Source: Elusimicrobiota bacterium (GTDB taxonomy: Bacteria; Elusimicrobiota; Elusimicrobia; UBA1565). Taken from it: a stretch of DNA of 64,000 nucleotides. Positions 31,688 through 40,648 of this stretch are shown here, piece after piece. The DNA lies in contig JBAZVI010000005.1 in NCBI GenBank assembly GCA_041660925.1, positions 186,001-250,000 of the forward strand. Direction: 5' to 3'. Below the pieces are notes generated by a model. It saw nothing but the letters and a program-made list of their open reading frames with translations. It ran no database searches and was not told the DNA's origin. How positions within the stretch are numbered: the first letter of the stretch is position 1; every line of letters begins with the position of its first letter. The position numbers were made by a program, and so were the translations under genes.

Positions 31688-32265
31688 CGCGGGCCTCCGC
31701 CCTTCGCCTCGCCTGCGGGGGCCGTCCCCGCCGCCTGCTGCTTCCAGAGCACCGGCAGGACGGACTCGTGTATGCGGCCTTGCAGCGTGCTCTCGCCGGG
31801 ACGCGGCTCGAGCATCACCTGCAGCCGCAGTGCGTCGGGCCAATAGCCCGCGCGCGCCATGCGCTTGAGATAAGCTCCGAGGACGGCGCGGTTGAGCCCG
31901 GCCGGCACCGGCCTCGTTTCGCCGGCGCGGATCGTGGGTACCCGGCGGTCCTCGAGGATGAAGGGGATGGCCCAGACGCCCTCGCCTCCGCCCACGATGG
32001 GGACGAGGCGCGCGGTCACGATATAGCGAAGGAGCATCGCCTCGTCGGCCTTGCCCGCCGCGTTGCGCAGTCGCAGCTCCAGACGCGGAGCGGCGGCGAC
32101 GGAGCCGTTGGGGGGGAGCAGCCAGGCGCTGACGTCATGCCAGACCGGCTTCGTCGGACGGCCGACGGGAAGCTGCCAGCGCGAGCTCTCGATGGAGACT
32201 TCGGCCCTTATGAGTGTAGGCAAGGAAGTGACGACAAGGATGACGAGGAGCAGTAATCGATTCAC
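31684..32265 (-). CDS. Exported protein upstream of serS, unknown
   Basis: A 193-residue protein with a signal peptide (MNRLLLLVILVVTSLPTLIRA). The mature part is beta-rich (WHDVSAWLLPPNGSVAAAP, LRYIVTARLVPIV) with a helical C-terminal third. No family was recognised. The GTG start at 32265 lies 7 bases after a TAGAAT box, so translation is probably leaderless. The stop overlaps the serS start by ATGA. Confidence 0.65.
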   Translation of the reverse strand: MNRLLLLVILVVTSLPTLIRAEVSIESSRWQLPVGRPTKPVWHDVSAWLLPPNGSVAAAPRLELRLRNAAGKADEAMLLRYIVTARLVPIVGGGEGVWAIPFILEDRRVPTIRAGETRPVPAGLNRAVLGAYLKRMARAGYWPDALRLQVMLEPRPGESTLQGRIHESVLPVLWKQQAAGTAPAGEAKGGGPR

Positions 32266-32272
32266 GAGAAGG

Positions 32273-32278
32273 ATTCTA
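32273..32278 (-). promoter_or_regulatory. -10 box of the serS operon (leaderless type)
   Basis: TAGAAT on the minus strand lies 7 bases before the GTG start at 32265. Confidence 0.5.
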
Positions 32279-32289
32279 CCAATTACGGT

Positions 32290-32344
32290 TTTCCTTAGCT
32301 CCCCTTCCCCTGCCCCTTCCCGCAGGAAGGGGAGTTAGGGAAAC
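32290..32344. repeat. Dispersed C/G-rich repeat, copy D (inverted pair)
   Basis: A partial plus-strand copy (TTCCTTAGCTCCCCTTCC) meets a full minus-strand copy (its complement reads CCCTAACTCCCCTTCCTGCG). Together they form an imperfect palindrome between the rtcB end and the serS operon promoter. Confidence 0.5.
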
Positions 32345-32349
32345 TGGGG

Positions 32350-33780
32350 TTACCCCTTGAGCACGCCCATAGGCCTCATCCTCGCCACACGTTGGGCCAA
32401 CCCCGAGGAGTGGCAGACCTCGACGACTTCGTCGACATCCTTATATGCCGAGGGCGCCTCCTCCGCGAGCCCTTTCCAGTTGTCGGTGCGGACGCAGATC
32501 CCGGAGGACTCCAACTCGCGCACGAGGAGATGGGGGTCGGTCCGCTTGGCGGCCTGGGTGCGGCTGAGCAGGCGCCCGGCTCCGTGGCAGACGGTCCCGA
32601 AGGTCTCGCGCATGGCCGCGTCCGTGCCGACGAGGACGTACGAGGCCGTCCCCATGGACCCCGGGACGAGCACCGGCTGGCCGACGCCGCGGTAGACTTC
32701 CGGGACGTCGGGATGTCCGGCCGGGAACGCGCGCGTGGCGCCCTTGCGGTGGACGAGGACGCGCCGCGCGGCGCCGTCGACGAGATGAGTCTCGAACTTC
32801 GCGATGTTATGGCAGAGGTCGTAGACGACGCGCAGGCCGAGTCCGTCGGGTCCCGTCTCGAGGACGCGCGCGAAAGCCTCGCGGATGAAATGGGTGATGG
32901 CTTGGCGGTTGGCGCGCGCGTAGTTCGCCGCCGCGCACATCGCCGCATAATAGGCGCGTCCCTCCGGCGATCCGATCGGGGCGCAGGCGAGCTGGCGGTC
33001 GGGCAGGCGCCAGCCGCTGCGCGCGGCGACGCCCTGCATGGCGCGCAGAGCGTCCTCGCAGACCTGATAGCCGCTGCCGCGCGAGCCGGTGTGGATGAGC
33101 GCGACGATCTGCCCCTTGAAGAGCCCGAAAACGGCGGCCGTCCCGGGGTCGTACACCTCATCGACCTCCTGGAGCTCGAGGAAGTGGTTCCCGCTGCCCA
33201 GAGTCCCGACCTGGTCGCGGCCTCGTTCGGCCGCCCGCTCGCTCGGCGCGTCGGGATCGGCGTCCCTCAGCCAGCCGCCGTCCTCGCAGGTCTCGAGATC
33301 CTCCCGGCCGCCCAGCCCCTTCTCGACGGCCCAGCGCGCCCCTCGCTCGAAGACCCGGCGCACGCCCCTCTCATCGAGCCGGATGGGGCCGCCCTTCCCG
33401 ACGCCGGAGGCCACGCGGGCATGGAGGGCGTCCATGATCCTGGGGATCCGCTTGCGCACTGCCGCCGCCTCCAGGTCGCTGCGCAGCAGGCGCACGCCGC
33501 AGGAGATGTCGAAGCCGACGACGCCGGGCGAGATGACGCCCGTCTCGGCGTCGGTCGCGGCGACCCCGCCCACCGGAGCCCCGTAGCCCCAATGGCAGTC
33601 GGGCATCGCGAGCGAACGGCCGACGATCCCGGGAAGGTGCGCGACGTTGGCCACCTGCTCGGCGACCTTCTCGCGCTCGATCTTCGGGAGCATCCCCTCC
33701 GAGGCGTAGACGAGGCCCGGCACGCGCATGCCGCCGGTCCGAGGCAGTTCCCACCTCCACGGATCGATTTTCTTCAACAT
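32350..33780 (-). CDS. rtcB: RNA-splicing ligase RtcB
   Basis: A 476-residue Mn/GTP-dependent RNA ligase that joins 2',3'-cyclic phosphate or 3'-phosphate ends to 5'-OH ends. Metal ligands appear in DISCGVRLL (Cys), GSGNHFLE (His) and LIHTGSRGSG (His). The guanylylated His is in VCHGAGRLLSR, preceded by the PGSMGTASYVLVG motif. The N-terminus, MPDCHWGYGAPVGGVAA, is also canonical. No rtcA or archease lies nearby, so it may act alone in RNA repair. Confidence 0.95.
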   Translation of the reverse strand: MLKKIDPWRWELPRTGGMRVPGLVYASEGMLPKIEREKVAEQVANVAHLPGIVGRSLAMPDCHWGYGAPVGGVAATDAETGVISPGVVGFDISCGVRLLRSDLEAAAVRKRIPRIMDALHARVASGVGKGGPIRLDERGVRRVFERGARWAVEKGLGGREDLETCEDGGWLRDADPDAPSERAAERGRDQVGTLGSGNHFLELQEVDEVYDPGTAAVFGLFKGQIVALIHTGSRGSGYQVCEDALRAMQGVAARSGWRLPDRQLACAPIGSPEGRAYYAAMCAAANYARANRQAITHFIREAFARVLETGPDGLGLRVVYDLCHNIAKFETHLVDGAARRVLVHRKGATRAFPAGHPDVPEVYRGVGQPVLVPGSMGTASYVLVGTDAAMRETFGTVCHGAGRLLSRTQAAKRTDPHLLVRELESSGICVRTDNWKGLAEEAPSAYKDVDEVVEVCHSSGLAQRVARMRPMGVLKG

Positions 33781-33787
33781 AAATTCA

Positions 33788-33834
33788 TGCCCCCTCTCCC
33801 GCCACGCGGGAGAGGGGGTAGCGGGGATGAGGGG
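33788..33834. repeat. Dispersed C/G-rich repeat, copy E
   Basis: The hairpin CCCCCTCTCCCGC with GCGGGAGAGGGGG is followed by a GCGGGGATGAGGGG tail. It lies between rtcB and gyrA. Confidence 0.5.
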
Positions 33835-33845
33835 TCGAGCCGCCC

Positions 33846-36392
33846 TCAGTCCTTCTTTTCAGGAGGCGGCTCGACCGGCGCCGTCCCCTCCGTCTTGATG
33901 GGCAGCTCGACCGCCGCCTTCTCCTCGGGGACGATGGGGGAGACGCTCGCGACCTTGTCTCCCTCCTCGAGCCGCACCAGGCGCACGCCCTGGGTGTTGC
34001 GGGAGATGACCTTGATGTCCTTGCAGCGCAGGCGGATGGCCATGCCCTTCTCGGTCATCACCATGAGGTCGTCGTCGTTGGTCACGAGCTTGAGGTTGAC
34101 GACGTTGCCGTTGCGCTCGTTGGTCTTGATGGTGATGATGCCGCCGCCGCCGCGGTGCTGGTCGCGGTACTCGGAGAGCGCGGTGCGCTTGCCGTGGCCG
34201 TTCTCGCAGACGGTGAGCATCGTCTTCTTCGTGTCCTTCGGGAACTTCTCCATCCCGATGACGATGTCCCCCTTCTCAAGACGCATGCCGCGCACGCCCA
34301 TGGCCGTCCGGCCCATGGCGCGGACGTCGGTCTCCGCGAAACGGATGGACATGCCGCCCTGGGTGCCGATCATGACCTCGTCCTTGCCCGAGGTGTGCTG
34401 GACGTCGACGAGGATGTCGCCCTCCTCGAGGGTGATGGCGGCGATGCCGCTGCGGCGGATGTTCTCGAAGTCGGCCAGCGGGGTCTTCTTCACCGTGCCG
34501 TTGCGCGTACACATGAGGAGGTAGGTCTCCTTGCCCTTCTTCTCCTCGAAAGAGCGGATGGCGACGACCGAGGTGACCTTCTCCTCGCCGGTGATGGCGA
34601 GCAGGTTGACCATGGCCTTGCCGCGCGAGGTGCGCTGTCCCTCGGGGACCTCGAAGGCGCGCAGCGCGTAGACTTTCCCGCGGTTGCTGAACATCAGGAG
34701 GGTGGCGTGGCTGTCGGTGGTGAAGAGGTGCTGGATGAAGTCCTCCTCCTTCACCTCCTGCCCCGTGACCCCCTTGCCGCCGCGCCCCTGGCTCCGGTAG
34801 GTGTCGACCGGGATGCGCTTGACGTAGCCGCCGTTGGAGATCGTGATGACGACCTCCTCCTTGGCGATGAGGTCCTCGAGCGTCATCTCGGCGCGCTCGG
34901 TGGTGATCTGGGTGCGGCGCGGCTCCCCGTACTTCTCCCGCAGAGCCTCGAGCTCCTTGGCGATGATGGCCAGGACCTTCTTGGGGTTGGCCAGGATGTC
35001 CTTGAGCTCGGCGATGCGCTTCTGCAGCTCCTTGTGCTCCTTCTCGATCTCATCGGCGGAGAGGCGGGTGAGCTGGTGCAGGCGCATGTCGAGGATGGCC
35101 TGGGCCTGGATCTGCGAGAGCTCGAACTCGCTCATGAGCTTCGTGCGCGCCTCCTCCTGGTCCTTCGAGGCGCGGATGATCTTGATGACCTTGTCGAGGT
35201 ACTTGAGCGCGATGAGGAAGCCCTCGAGGATGTGGGCCCGCGCCTGCGCCTTGCGGAGCTCATAGCGCGTGCGGCGTGTCACGACGACCTTGCGGTGCTC
35301 CACATAGTGGCCGAGGCAGTCCTTGAGCGGCAGGATGCGCGGCCGTCCGTCGACGAGGGCGAGCATGATGACGCCGAAGCTCGACTCCAGCGCCGTGTGC
35401 TTGAAAAGCTGGTTGAGGACGACGTTCGCATTCCCGTCGCGCTTGACCTCGATGACGACGCGCATGCCGGTGCGGTCGGATTCGTCGCGGATGTCCGAGA
35501 TGTCCGGGATCTTCTTCTCGCGCACGAGGTCGGCGATGGTCTCGAGGAGCTGGGCCTTGTTGACCTGATAAGGCAGCTCGGTGACGATGATGGCCTGACG
35601 GTTGCCCTTGATGTCCTCGATCTCGGTCTTGGCCTGGATGCGCACCGAACCGCGGCCGGTCTCGAAGTACTCCTTGATGCCGGTCTTGCCGCGGACGATG
35701 CCGGCGGTCGGGAAGTCCGGGCCCTTCACGATCTTCATGAGCTCCGAGCTCGGGATCGAGGGGTCCTTCACGTAGGCGATGGTGGCGTCGCAGATCTCGA
35801 CGAGATTGTGGGGGGGGATGTTCGTCGCCATGCCGACCGCGATCCCGGTCGAGCCGTTGACGAGGAGGTTCGGCAGCATCGCGGGGAGCACCGTGGGCTC
35901 CTGCATGGAGCCGTCGAAGTTGGGGACGAAATCGACGGTGTCCATGTCGATGTCGCCGAGCAGCTCGTCGGCGATGGCGGCGAGGCGCGCCTCGGTGTAG
36001 CGGTAGGCGGCCGCCGGGTCGCCGTCGACGGAGCCGAAGTTCCCCTGCCCGTCGACGAGCGGGTGGCGCAGAGAGAAATCCTGGACCATGCGCACCATGG
36101 CGTCGTAGACCGCCGAGTCGCCGTGGGGATGATATTTGCCGAGGACGTCGCCGACGACGCGCGCCGACTTCTTGTAGGCCTTGTTGTGCTTGAGCCCCAT
36201 CTCCTCCATCGTGAAGAGGATGCGCCGGTGCACGGGCTTCAGGCCGTCCCGGACGTCGGGCAGGGCGCGGCCGACGATGACCGACATCGCGTAATCGATG
36301 TAAGAGGACTTCATCTCTTCGCCGATGTCGCGCGAGATGATGTTGCCGGCGGGCTCCGGCAGGAGCGTCGGGTTCGGCTCTGGGGTGCTCAT
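33846..36392 (-). CDS. gyrA: DNA gyrase subunit A
   Basis: An 848-residue catalytic subunit that cuts and rejoins DNA to introduce negative supercoils. The N-terminal winged-helix/tower part shows the quinolone-region sequence YHPHGDSAVYDAMVRM, and the catalytic Tyr is in AAYRYTEARL. The C-terminal beta-pinwheel has a GyrA box-like SQGRGGKG, which supports gyrase over topoisomerase IV. The ATG at 36392 follows AGGAGA on the minus strand; an upstream in-frame ATG has no ribosome site. It is downstream of gyrB on the same strand. Confidence 0.96.
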   Translation of the reverse strand: MSTPEPNPTLLPEPAGNIISRDIGEEMKSSYIDYAMSVIVGRALPDVRDGLKPVHRRILFTMEEMGLKHNKAYKKSARVVGDVLGKYHPHGDSAVYDAMVRMVQDFSLRHPLVDGQGNFGSVDGDPAAAYRYTEARLAAIADELLGDIDMDTVDFVPNFDGSMQEPTVLPAMLPNLLVNGSTGIAVGMATNIPPHNLVEICDATIAYVKDPSIPSSELMKIVKGPDFPTAGIVRGKTGIKEYFETGRGSVRIQAKTEIEDIKGNRQAIIVTELPYQVNKAQLLETIADLVREKKIPDISDIRDESDRTGMRVVIEVKRDGNANVVLNQLFKHTALESSFGVIMLALVDGRPRILPLKDCLGHYVEHRKVVVTRRTRYELRKAQARAHILEGFLIALKYLDKVIKIIRASKDQEEARTKLMSEFELSQIQAQAILDMRLHQLTRLSADEIEKEHKELQKRIAELKDILANPKKVLAIIAKELEALREKYGEPRRTQITTERAEMTLEDLIAKEEVVITISNGGYVKRIPVDTYRSQGRGGKGVTGQEVKEEDFIQHLFTTDSHATLLMFSNRGKVYALRAFEVPEGQRTSRGKAMVNLLAITGEEKVTSVVAIRSFEEKKGKETYLLMCTRNGTVKKTPLADFENIRRSGIAAITLEEGDILVDVQHTSGKDEVMIGTQGGMSIRFAETDVRAMGRTAMGVRGMRLEKGDIVIGMEKFPKDTKKTMLTVCENGHGKRTALSEYRDQHRGGGGIITIKTNERNGNVVNLKLVTNDDDLMVMTEKGMAIRLRCKDIKVISRNTQGVRLVRLEEGDKVASVSPIVPEEKAAVELPIKTEGTAPVEPPPEKKD

Positions 36393-36416
36393 ATGAAGTC
36401 GTCTCCTGTCCAATCC

Positions 36417-36466
36417 TTCCTTACTGCCCTCCCCCGCGGGGGAGGGGCAGGGGAGAGGGGGAACCT
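36417..36466. repeat. Dispersed C/G-rich repeat, copy F
   Basis: CCTTCCTTACTGCCCTCCCC, followed by CGCGGGGGAGGGGC and a G-rich tail, between gyrB and gyrA. Confidence 0.5.
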
Positions 36467-36491
36467 GCCTTCTCGTCCCCCTCGCCTTAAA

Positions 36492-39029
36492 TCAGATATC
36501 CAGATTGCGCACTTCCTTCGCGTGCGTCTCGATGAACTGCTTGCGCGGTCCGACCTTGTCGCCCATGAGCTTCGTGAAGGTGTCCTCGGCCCCGGCGAGG
36601 TCCTCGAGCTTGACCTGGAGGAGCTTCCGCCGCTTGGGGTCCATCGTGGTCTCCCAGAGCTGCTCGGGGTTCATCTCGCCCAGACCTTTATAGCGCTGGA
36701 TGCTCGCGCCCGAACGGCCCGCGTTCCGGACGTCCTCGAGGAGCTCGTGGAGGCCGTAGCCGAAGCTCTCCCCGCGCGGCGTCTTGCAGGCGACGAGCGG
36801 CTTCGTGTTCTCGTCCTCCTTCACGCGGTCGTACCAGGCGATGTCGAGACCGAGGTCCTCGAGCTTGGGCACGATCTTCGAAAGCTTGTCGAGCTCCCAG
36901 AGCTCCTGGACGTCGAAGCCGGGGTCTTCGTCGCCGACGACGACCTCGGCTTCCGGCTCGCCCTCGGCCTTGAGCTCCTCCTTCATGCGCTCGCGGCGGG
37001 CGGCGAGCAGCTCCTGCTGCTTCTCGCGCCATTCCTTGTCGCTGTAGAAGTAGAGGTACTGCCCCGGCGCCTCCTCGAAGCGATAGCACGGGAAGCGGTT
37101 CTCCTTCTTGAAGCGCAGGTAGTCCTGGAAGAAGATGCCTTTGCGCTCGAGATGGCGCAGCAGGTTCTCCATCTCGATGAGGAGCTTGAGGATGTACTCG
37201 ACGTCCTTCTTGTCGAGGACCTTGGACTTCTTGCCGTCCGGAGAGAAGGCCCGGACCTCGCTCTCGTCGAGGCCCTCCTTCAGCAGCCAGGCGTTCATCT
37301 TCTCCTCGGTGTCGACGTACATCTCCTTCTTTCCCTTCTTGACCTTGTAGAGCGGCGGCTGCGCGATGTAGATGTGCCCGCGCTCGATGAGGGAGCGCAT
37401 CTGGCGGTAGAAGAAGGTCAGCAGAAGGGTGCGGATGTGCTGGCCGTCGACGTCGGCATCGGCCATGATGATGAGCTTGTGATAGCGGAGCTTCTCGATC
37501 TTCATCCCCTCGTCGCTGTCGGGCTCCATGGCGGGCTCGCCGATGCCGGTGCCGATGGCCGAGATGAGGGTCCGGACCTCCTCGTTGGAGAGGATCTTCA
37601 CGAGGCGCGCGCGCTCGACGTTGAGGATCTTGCCTTTGATGGGGAGGATGGCCTGGAACTCGCGGTTGCGGCCCTGCTTGGCCGAGCCGCCGGCCGAGTC
37701 GCCCTCCACGATGAAGAGCTCGCAGCGGGACGCCTCGCGCTCCTGGCAGTCGGCGAGCTTGCCGGGCAGCGTGCCCTCGCCGAGAACGCCCTTGCGCCGG
37801 GTCAGGTCCTTCGCCTTGCGCGCGGCCTCGCGCGCCTCGGCGGCGCCCATCGCCTTCGCGATGATGGACTTGGCGGTCGCCGGGTTCTCCTCGAAGAAGG
37901 TGACGAGGGCCTCTCCGACGATGGACTTCACGACGCCCTCGACCTCGGCGTTGCCGAGCTTGGTCTTCGTCTGTCCCTCGAACTGCGGGTTGGGGATCTT
38001 GATCGAGAGCACGGAGACGAGGCCCTCGCGGACGTCGTCTCCCGTGATGCTGAAGTTCTTGCCTTTGAGCATGTCGTACTTCTTGACGTAGTCGTTGATG
38101 ACGCGCGTCAGGGCCGAGCGGAAGCCGGCGAGGTGCGTGCCGCCCTCGGGGGTGTTGATGTTGTTGACGAAGCTGTAGACGTTCTCGGAATAGTCCTCGT
38201 TGTATTGGATGGAGAGGTCGACGTTGACGTCGTCCTTCTCCTTGTTGAACGAGATGGGTTCCGCGTAGATCGGCTTCTTGTTCGCGTTGAGGAACTTCAC
38301 GAACTGGGTGATGCCGCCCTCGTAGTGGAAGACGTGCTTCTTGTCCTCGCGCTCGTCGCTGATGGTGATGTGGGCGCCGGCGTTCAGGAAGGCGAGCTCG
38401 CGCAGGCGGTTGGAGAGCACGTCGAAGCTGAGCTGGTGCCCGTCGAAGATGTCGGGGTCGGGCTTGAAGGTGACCTTGGTGCCGTGGTCGTCGGACTTCC
38501 CTTTGGCCGCGACGGCGGCGCGCGGCTTGCCGCGGTCGTAGGCCTGGAACCAGACCTTCCCTTCGCGGTAGACCTCGACCTCGACCCACTCGGAGAGGGC
38601 GTTGACGACCGAGATGCCCACGCCGTGGAGGCCGCCGGAGACCTTGTAGGCGCGGCGGTCGAACTTGCCGCCGGCATGGAGCACCGTCATGACGACCTCG
38701 AGGGCGGACTTGCCCTTGAGCTTCGGGTCCTTGACGTCGCGCATCGGGTCGACGGGGATGCCGGAGCCGTCGTCGAGCACGGTGACGGAGTTCCCGGGAT
38801 GGAGGATGACCTGGACGGACTTGCAGCGCCCCGCGAGGATCTCGTCGACGGAGTTGTCGACCGCCTCATAGACGAGGTGGTGGAGCCCGGAGGGCCCGGT
38901 CGAGCCGATGTACATCGCGGGCCGCTTGCGGACCGCGTCGAGGCCCTCGAGGACCTGGATCTTCGAGGAGTCGTAGACCTCATCGTCTTTCTTCACCGGG
39001 ATGTCCGTCTCGGGTGCGTTCTTCGCCAT
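36492..39029 (-). CDS. gyrB: DNA gyrase subunit B
   Basis: An 845-residue ATPase subunit of gyrase. GHKL ATPase features: KRPAMYIGSTGPSGLHHLVY, DDGSGIPVD, GGLHGVGISVVNAL. The TOPRIM acidic triad is in IIMADADVDGQHIRTL. It is longer than the compact 640-residue type because it carries an insert in the TOPRIM/C-terminal part (about residues 565-740), as in gammaproteobacterial GyrB. The ATG at 39029 has AAGGAAGGAG upstream and starts near the conserved YDSSKIQVLEGLDAVRKR. An ATG 17 codons earlier (39080) also exists but has no clear ribosome site. Confidence 0.95.
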   Translation of the reverse strand: MAKNAPETDIPVKKDDEVYDSSKIQVLEGLDAVRKRPAMYIGSTGPSGLHHLVYEAVDNSVDEILAGRCKSVQVILHPGNSVTVLDDGSGIPVDPMRDVKDPKLKGKSALEVVMTVLHAGGKFDRRAYKVSGGLHGVGISVVNALSEWVEVEVYREGKVWFQAYDRGKPRAAVAAKGKSDDHGTKVTFKPDPDIFDGHQLSFDVLSNRLRELAFLNAGAHITISDEREDKKHVFHYEGGITQFVKFLNANKKPIYAEPISFNKEKDDVNVDLSIQYNEDYSENVYSFVNNINTPEGGTHLAGFRSALTRVINDYVKKYDMLKGKNFSITGDDVREGLVSVLSIKIPNPQFEGQTKTKLGNAEVEGVVKSIVGEALVTFFEENPATAKSIIAKAMGAAEAREAARKAKDLTRRKGVLGEGTLPGKLADCQEREASRCELFIVEGDSAGGSAKQGRNREFQAILPIKGKILNVERARLVKILSNEEVRTLISAIGTGIGEPAMEPDSDEGMKIEKLRYHKLIIMADADVDGQHIRTLLLTFFYRQMRSLIERGHIYIAQPPLYKVKKGKKEMYVDTEEKMNAWLLKEGLDESEVRAFSPDGKKSKVLDKKDVEYILKLLIEMENLLRHLERKGIFFQDYLRFKKENRFPCYRFEEAPGQYLYFYSDKEWREKQQELLAARRERMKEELKAEGEPEAEVVVGDEDPGFDVQELWELDKLSKIVPKLEDLGLDIAWYDRVKEDENTKPLVACKTPRGESFGYGLHELLEDVRNAGRSGASIQRYKGLGEMNPEQLWETTMDPKRRKLLQVKLEDLAGAEDTFTKLMGDKVGPRKQFIETHAKEVRNLDI

Positions 39030-39082
39030 AGGGTTACCGCTCCTTCCTTCGTCCTGATCCTTCTTCGGCTTCCCGGACATGC

Positions 39083-39397
39083 TCAGTCCCGCGAGGCCCG
39101 GACCTCTTTGATCCAGGCGCGCTGGAAATACTTATTGAGGGCGCGCACGAGCGTCGGGCCGCGCAGCTGCAGCTCCTGCGCCGCGGCGGGAGAGCGCGTC
39201 TTCACGTACAGCACGCCCGCGCGAACGCCGCTCAAGGACCAGTGCCGGGCCATCCCGCCCGCCTCGCGCTCCCAGACCTGGTGCAGGATGACCAGGCGGT
39301 CGGGGTCGAGGCGGCGATAGCGCGTCCAGCCCTTGAGGATGTCCCCCGCGGTGGAGAAGGTGTTCCGCGGCGGCTTGGCGTGCGGCGCGAGGCGCAT
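39083..39397 (-). CDS. dciA: DciA-like (DUF721) replicative helicase operator
   Basis: A 104-residue protein of the DUF721 family. DciA loads or stabilises the replicative helicase DnaB in bacteria without DnaC/DnaI. The family core is seen as VWEREAGGMARHWSLSGVRAGVLYV, followed by an AAAQELQLRGPTLVRALNKY segment. Its ATG overlaps the dnaN stop (TGATG), and it ends just before gyrB. It occupies the slot that recF usually holds, and the RecF family is not seen in this window. Confidence 0.85.
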   Translation of the reverse strand: MRLAPHAKPPRNTFSTAGDILKGWTRYRRLDPDRLVILHQVWEREAGGMARHWSLSGVRAGVLYVKTRSPAAAQELQLRGPTLVRALNKYFQRAWIKEVRASRD

Positions 39398-40500
39398 CAA
39401 GCCCTCATCGGCATCACGACGTACTTGTAGTCTCCCTGCCCTTCCGGCTCGATGAGGGCGGGGTTGACCGGCGTCGTGAGGCTGAGGACGATGTTGTCGG
39501 TGCCGACGGCCTTGAGACCGTCGACGACGTACTCGGGGTTGAAGGCGATGGAGAAGTCCTCTCCTTTGTACTCGACGGGGAGCTCGTCCTCGAATTGGAC
39601 GGTTTGACTCGCCGCGGCCACATGGAGAGCGCCTTTCTTCAGCGTGAACTTCACCGAGCCCCCGCGGTCCGGGGTCGCCAGCGCGGCCTGCTTGGTGATC
39701 TGCATGAGGTCCTTCGTCGCCAGGCGCAGCTGGATGTCCTTCTTGGCCGGGATGACCTGCTCGTAGTTCGGGAAAGACCCTTCCACGAGGCGGGAGATCA
39801 TGGTCGTCGAGCGCGTCTGGAAGCCCACCTGGTTCTCTGTGATGCCGATGAGGAGTTTGGAGTCCCCTTCCTCGTGCCCGAGCACCCGCAGAAGCTCCTG
39901 GAGGATCTTGGTCGGGATGATGGCGCGGAACTCCTTGTTCGCCGGGAGGATCTTCTTCTTGACCGCCGCGAGCCGCCGGCCGTCCGTGGCGACCATCTCG
40001 AGATGGCCCCCGGCGGCGGCCCAGAAGACGCCGTTGAGCACATAGCGGGTCTCGTCGGTCGAGGCCGCGAAGATGGTCTTCCGGACCATGTCCGCGAGCA
40101 CCTCGGAGGGGAGCTCGAAGGCCTCGGACTTGTTGAACTCGGGCAGGACCGGATATTCGGACTTCGGGGTCCCCACGATCACGAAGCGGGAGCGCTCGCA
40201 CTTGACGAGGACCTTTCCGTCGGGCTCCACGGAGATGTGGACGCTCTTGCCGCCCTGGAGGGTGTGTAGGATGTCGGAGAACTTCTTCGCCGGGATGGTG
40301 ACGCTCCCCTCCTTCTCCACTTCGGCCTTCATATAGTGGCGGACTCCCATCTGGAGGTCGGTCGAGACCAGCTTAAGCTTCGAATTCTCGGTCTCGATGA
40401 GGAAGTTCAGCAGGATCGGCAGGGTCGTCCGCTGAGACAGCGCCGACTGGATGGTCTGGACCCCCAAAGAAAGGTCGTCCGTGGTGCAGTTGATTCTCAT
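39397..40500 (-). CDS. dnaN: DNA polymerase III sliding clamp (beta subunit)
   Basis: A 367-residue ring-forming clamp that tethers polymerase to DNA. The three-domain beta-clamp repeat is visible in the strand patterns (MRINCTTDDLSLGVQTIQSA; KFSDILHTLQGGKSVHI; RFVIVGTPKSEYPVLPEF; LNGVFWAAAGGHLEMVATDG). The C-terminus (YKYVVMPMRA) has the canonical MPMR motif that forms part of the peptide-binding pocket. The length is normal. It lies downstream of dnaA across a 148-base gap with DnaA-box-like sites. Confidence 0.96.
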   Translation of the reverse strand: MRINCTTDDLSLGVQTIQSALSQRTTLPILLNFLIETENSKLKLVSTDLQMGVRHYMKAEVEKEGSVTIPAKKFSDILHTLQGGKSVHISVEPDGKVLVKCERSRFVIVGTPKSEYPVLPEFNKSEAFELPSEVLADMVRKTIFAASTDETRYVLNGVFWAAAGGHLEMVATDGRRLAAVKKKILPANKEFRAIIPTKILQELLRVLGHEEGDSKLLIGITENQVGFQTRSTTMISRLVEGSFPNYEQVIPAKKDIQLRLATKDLMQITKQAALATPDRGGSVKFTLKKGALHVAAASQTVQFEDELPVEYKGEDFSIAFNPEYVVDGLKAVGTDNIVLSLTTPVNPALIEPEGQGDYKYVVMPMRA

Positions 40501-40648
40501 TTCAATAGTCCTCTCCCTCGTTCAGCTGCGCGATTGTGGATGAACGCGAGTTCCTTCGAAAAACCCGGAGGAATCCATCCACAGGCCTCGCTGCGCTTGT
40601 CCGCGGTTTCCACCGCGCCGGCGTCCGTCCACAGGTCGGGGAATGTAT
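40501..40648. other. dnaA-dnaN intergenic region with DnaA-box-like sites
   Basis: Contains TGTGGATGA at 40535-40543 (one mismatch to TGTGGATAA) and two further TCCACAGG blocks (ATCCACAGG near 40577 and GTCCACAGG near 40626). The repeated CCACAGG core is also found in the oriC candidate at 42005. Possible secondary initiator-binding sites or dnaN control region. Confidence 0.45.

Noticed and set aside
34155..39320. Continuous 1721-codon plus-strand frame opposite gyrA and gyrB
   Set aside because: It is the antisense of two well-conserved genes, with Val/Leu/Asp/Glu-rich nonsense sequence.
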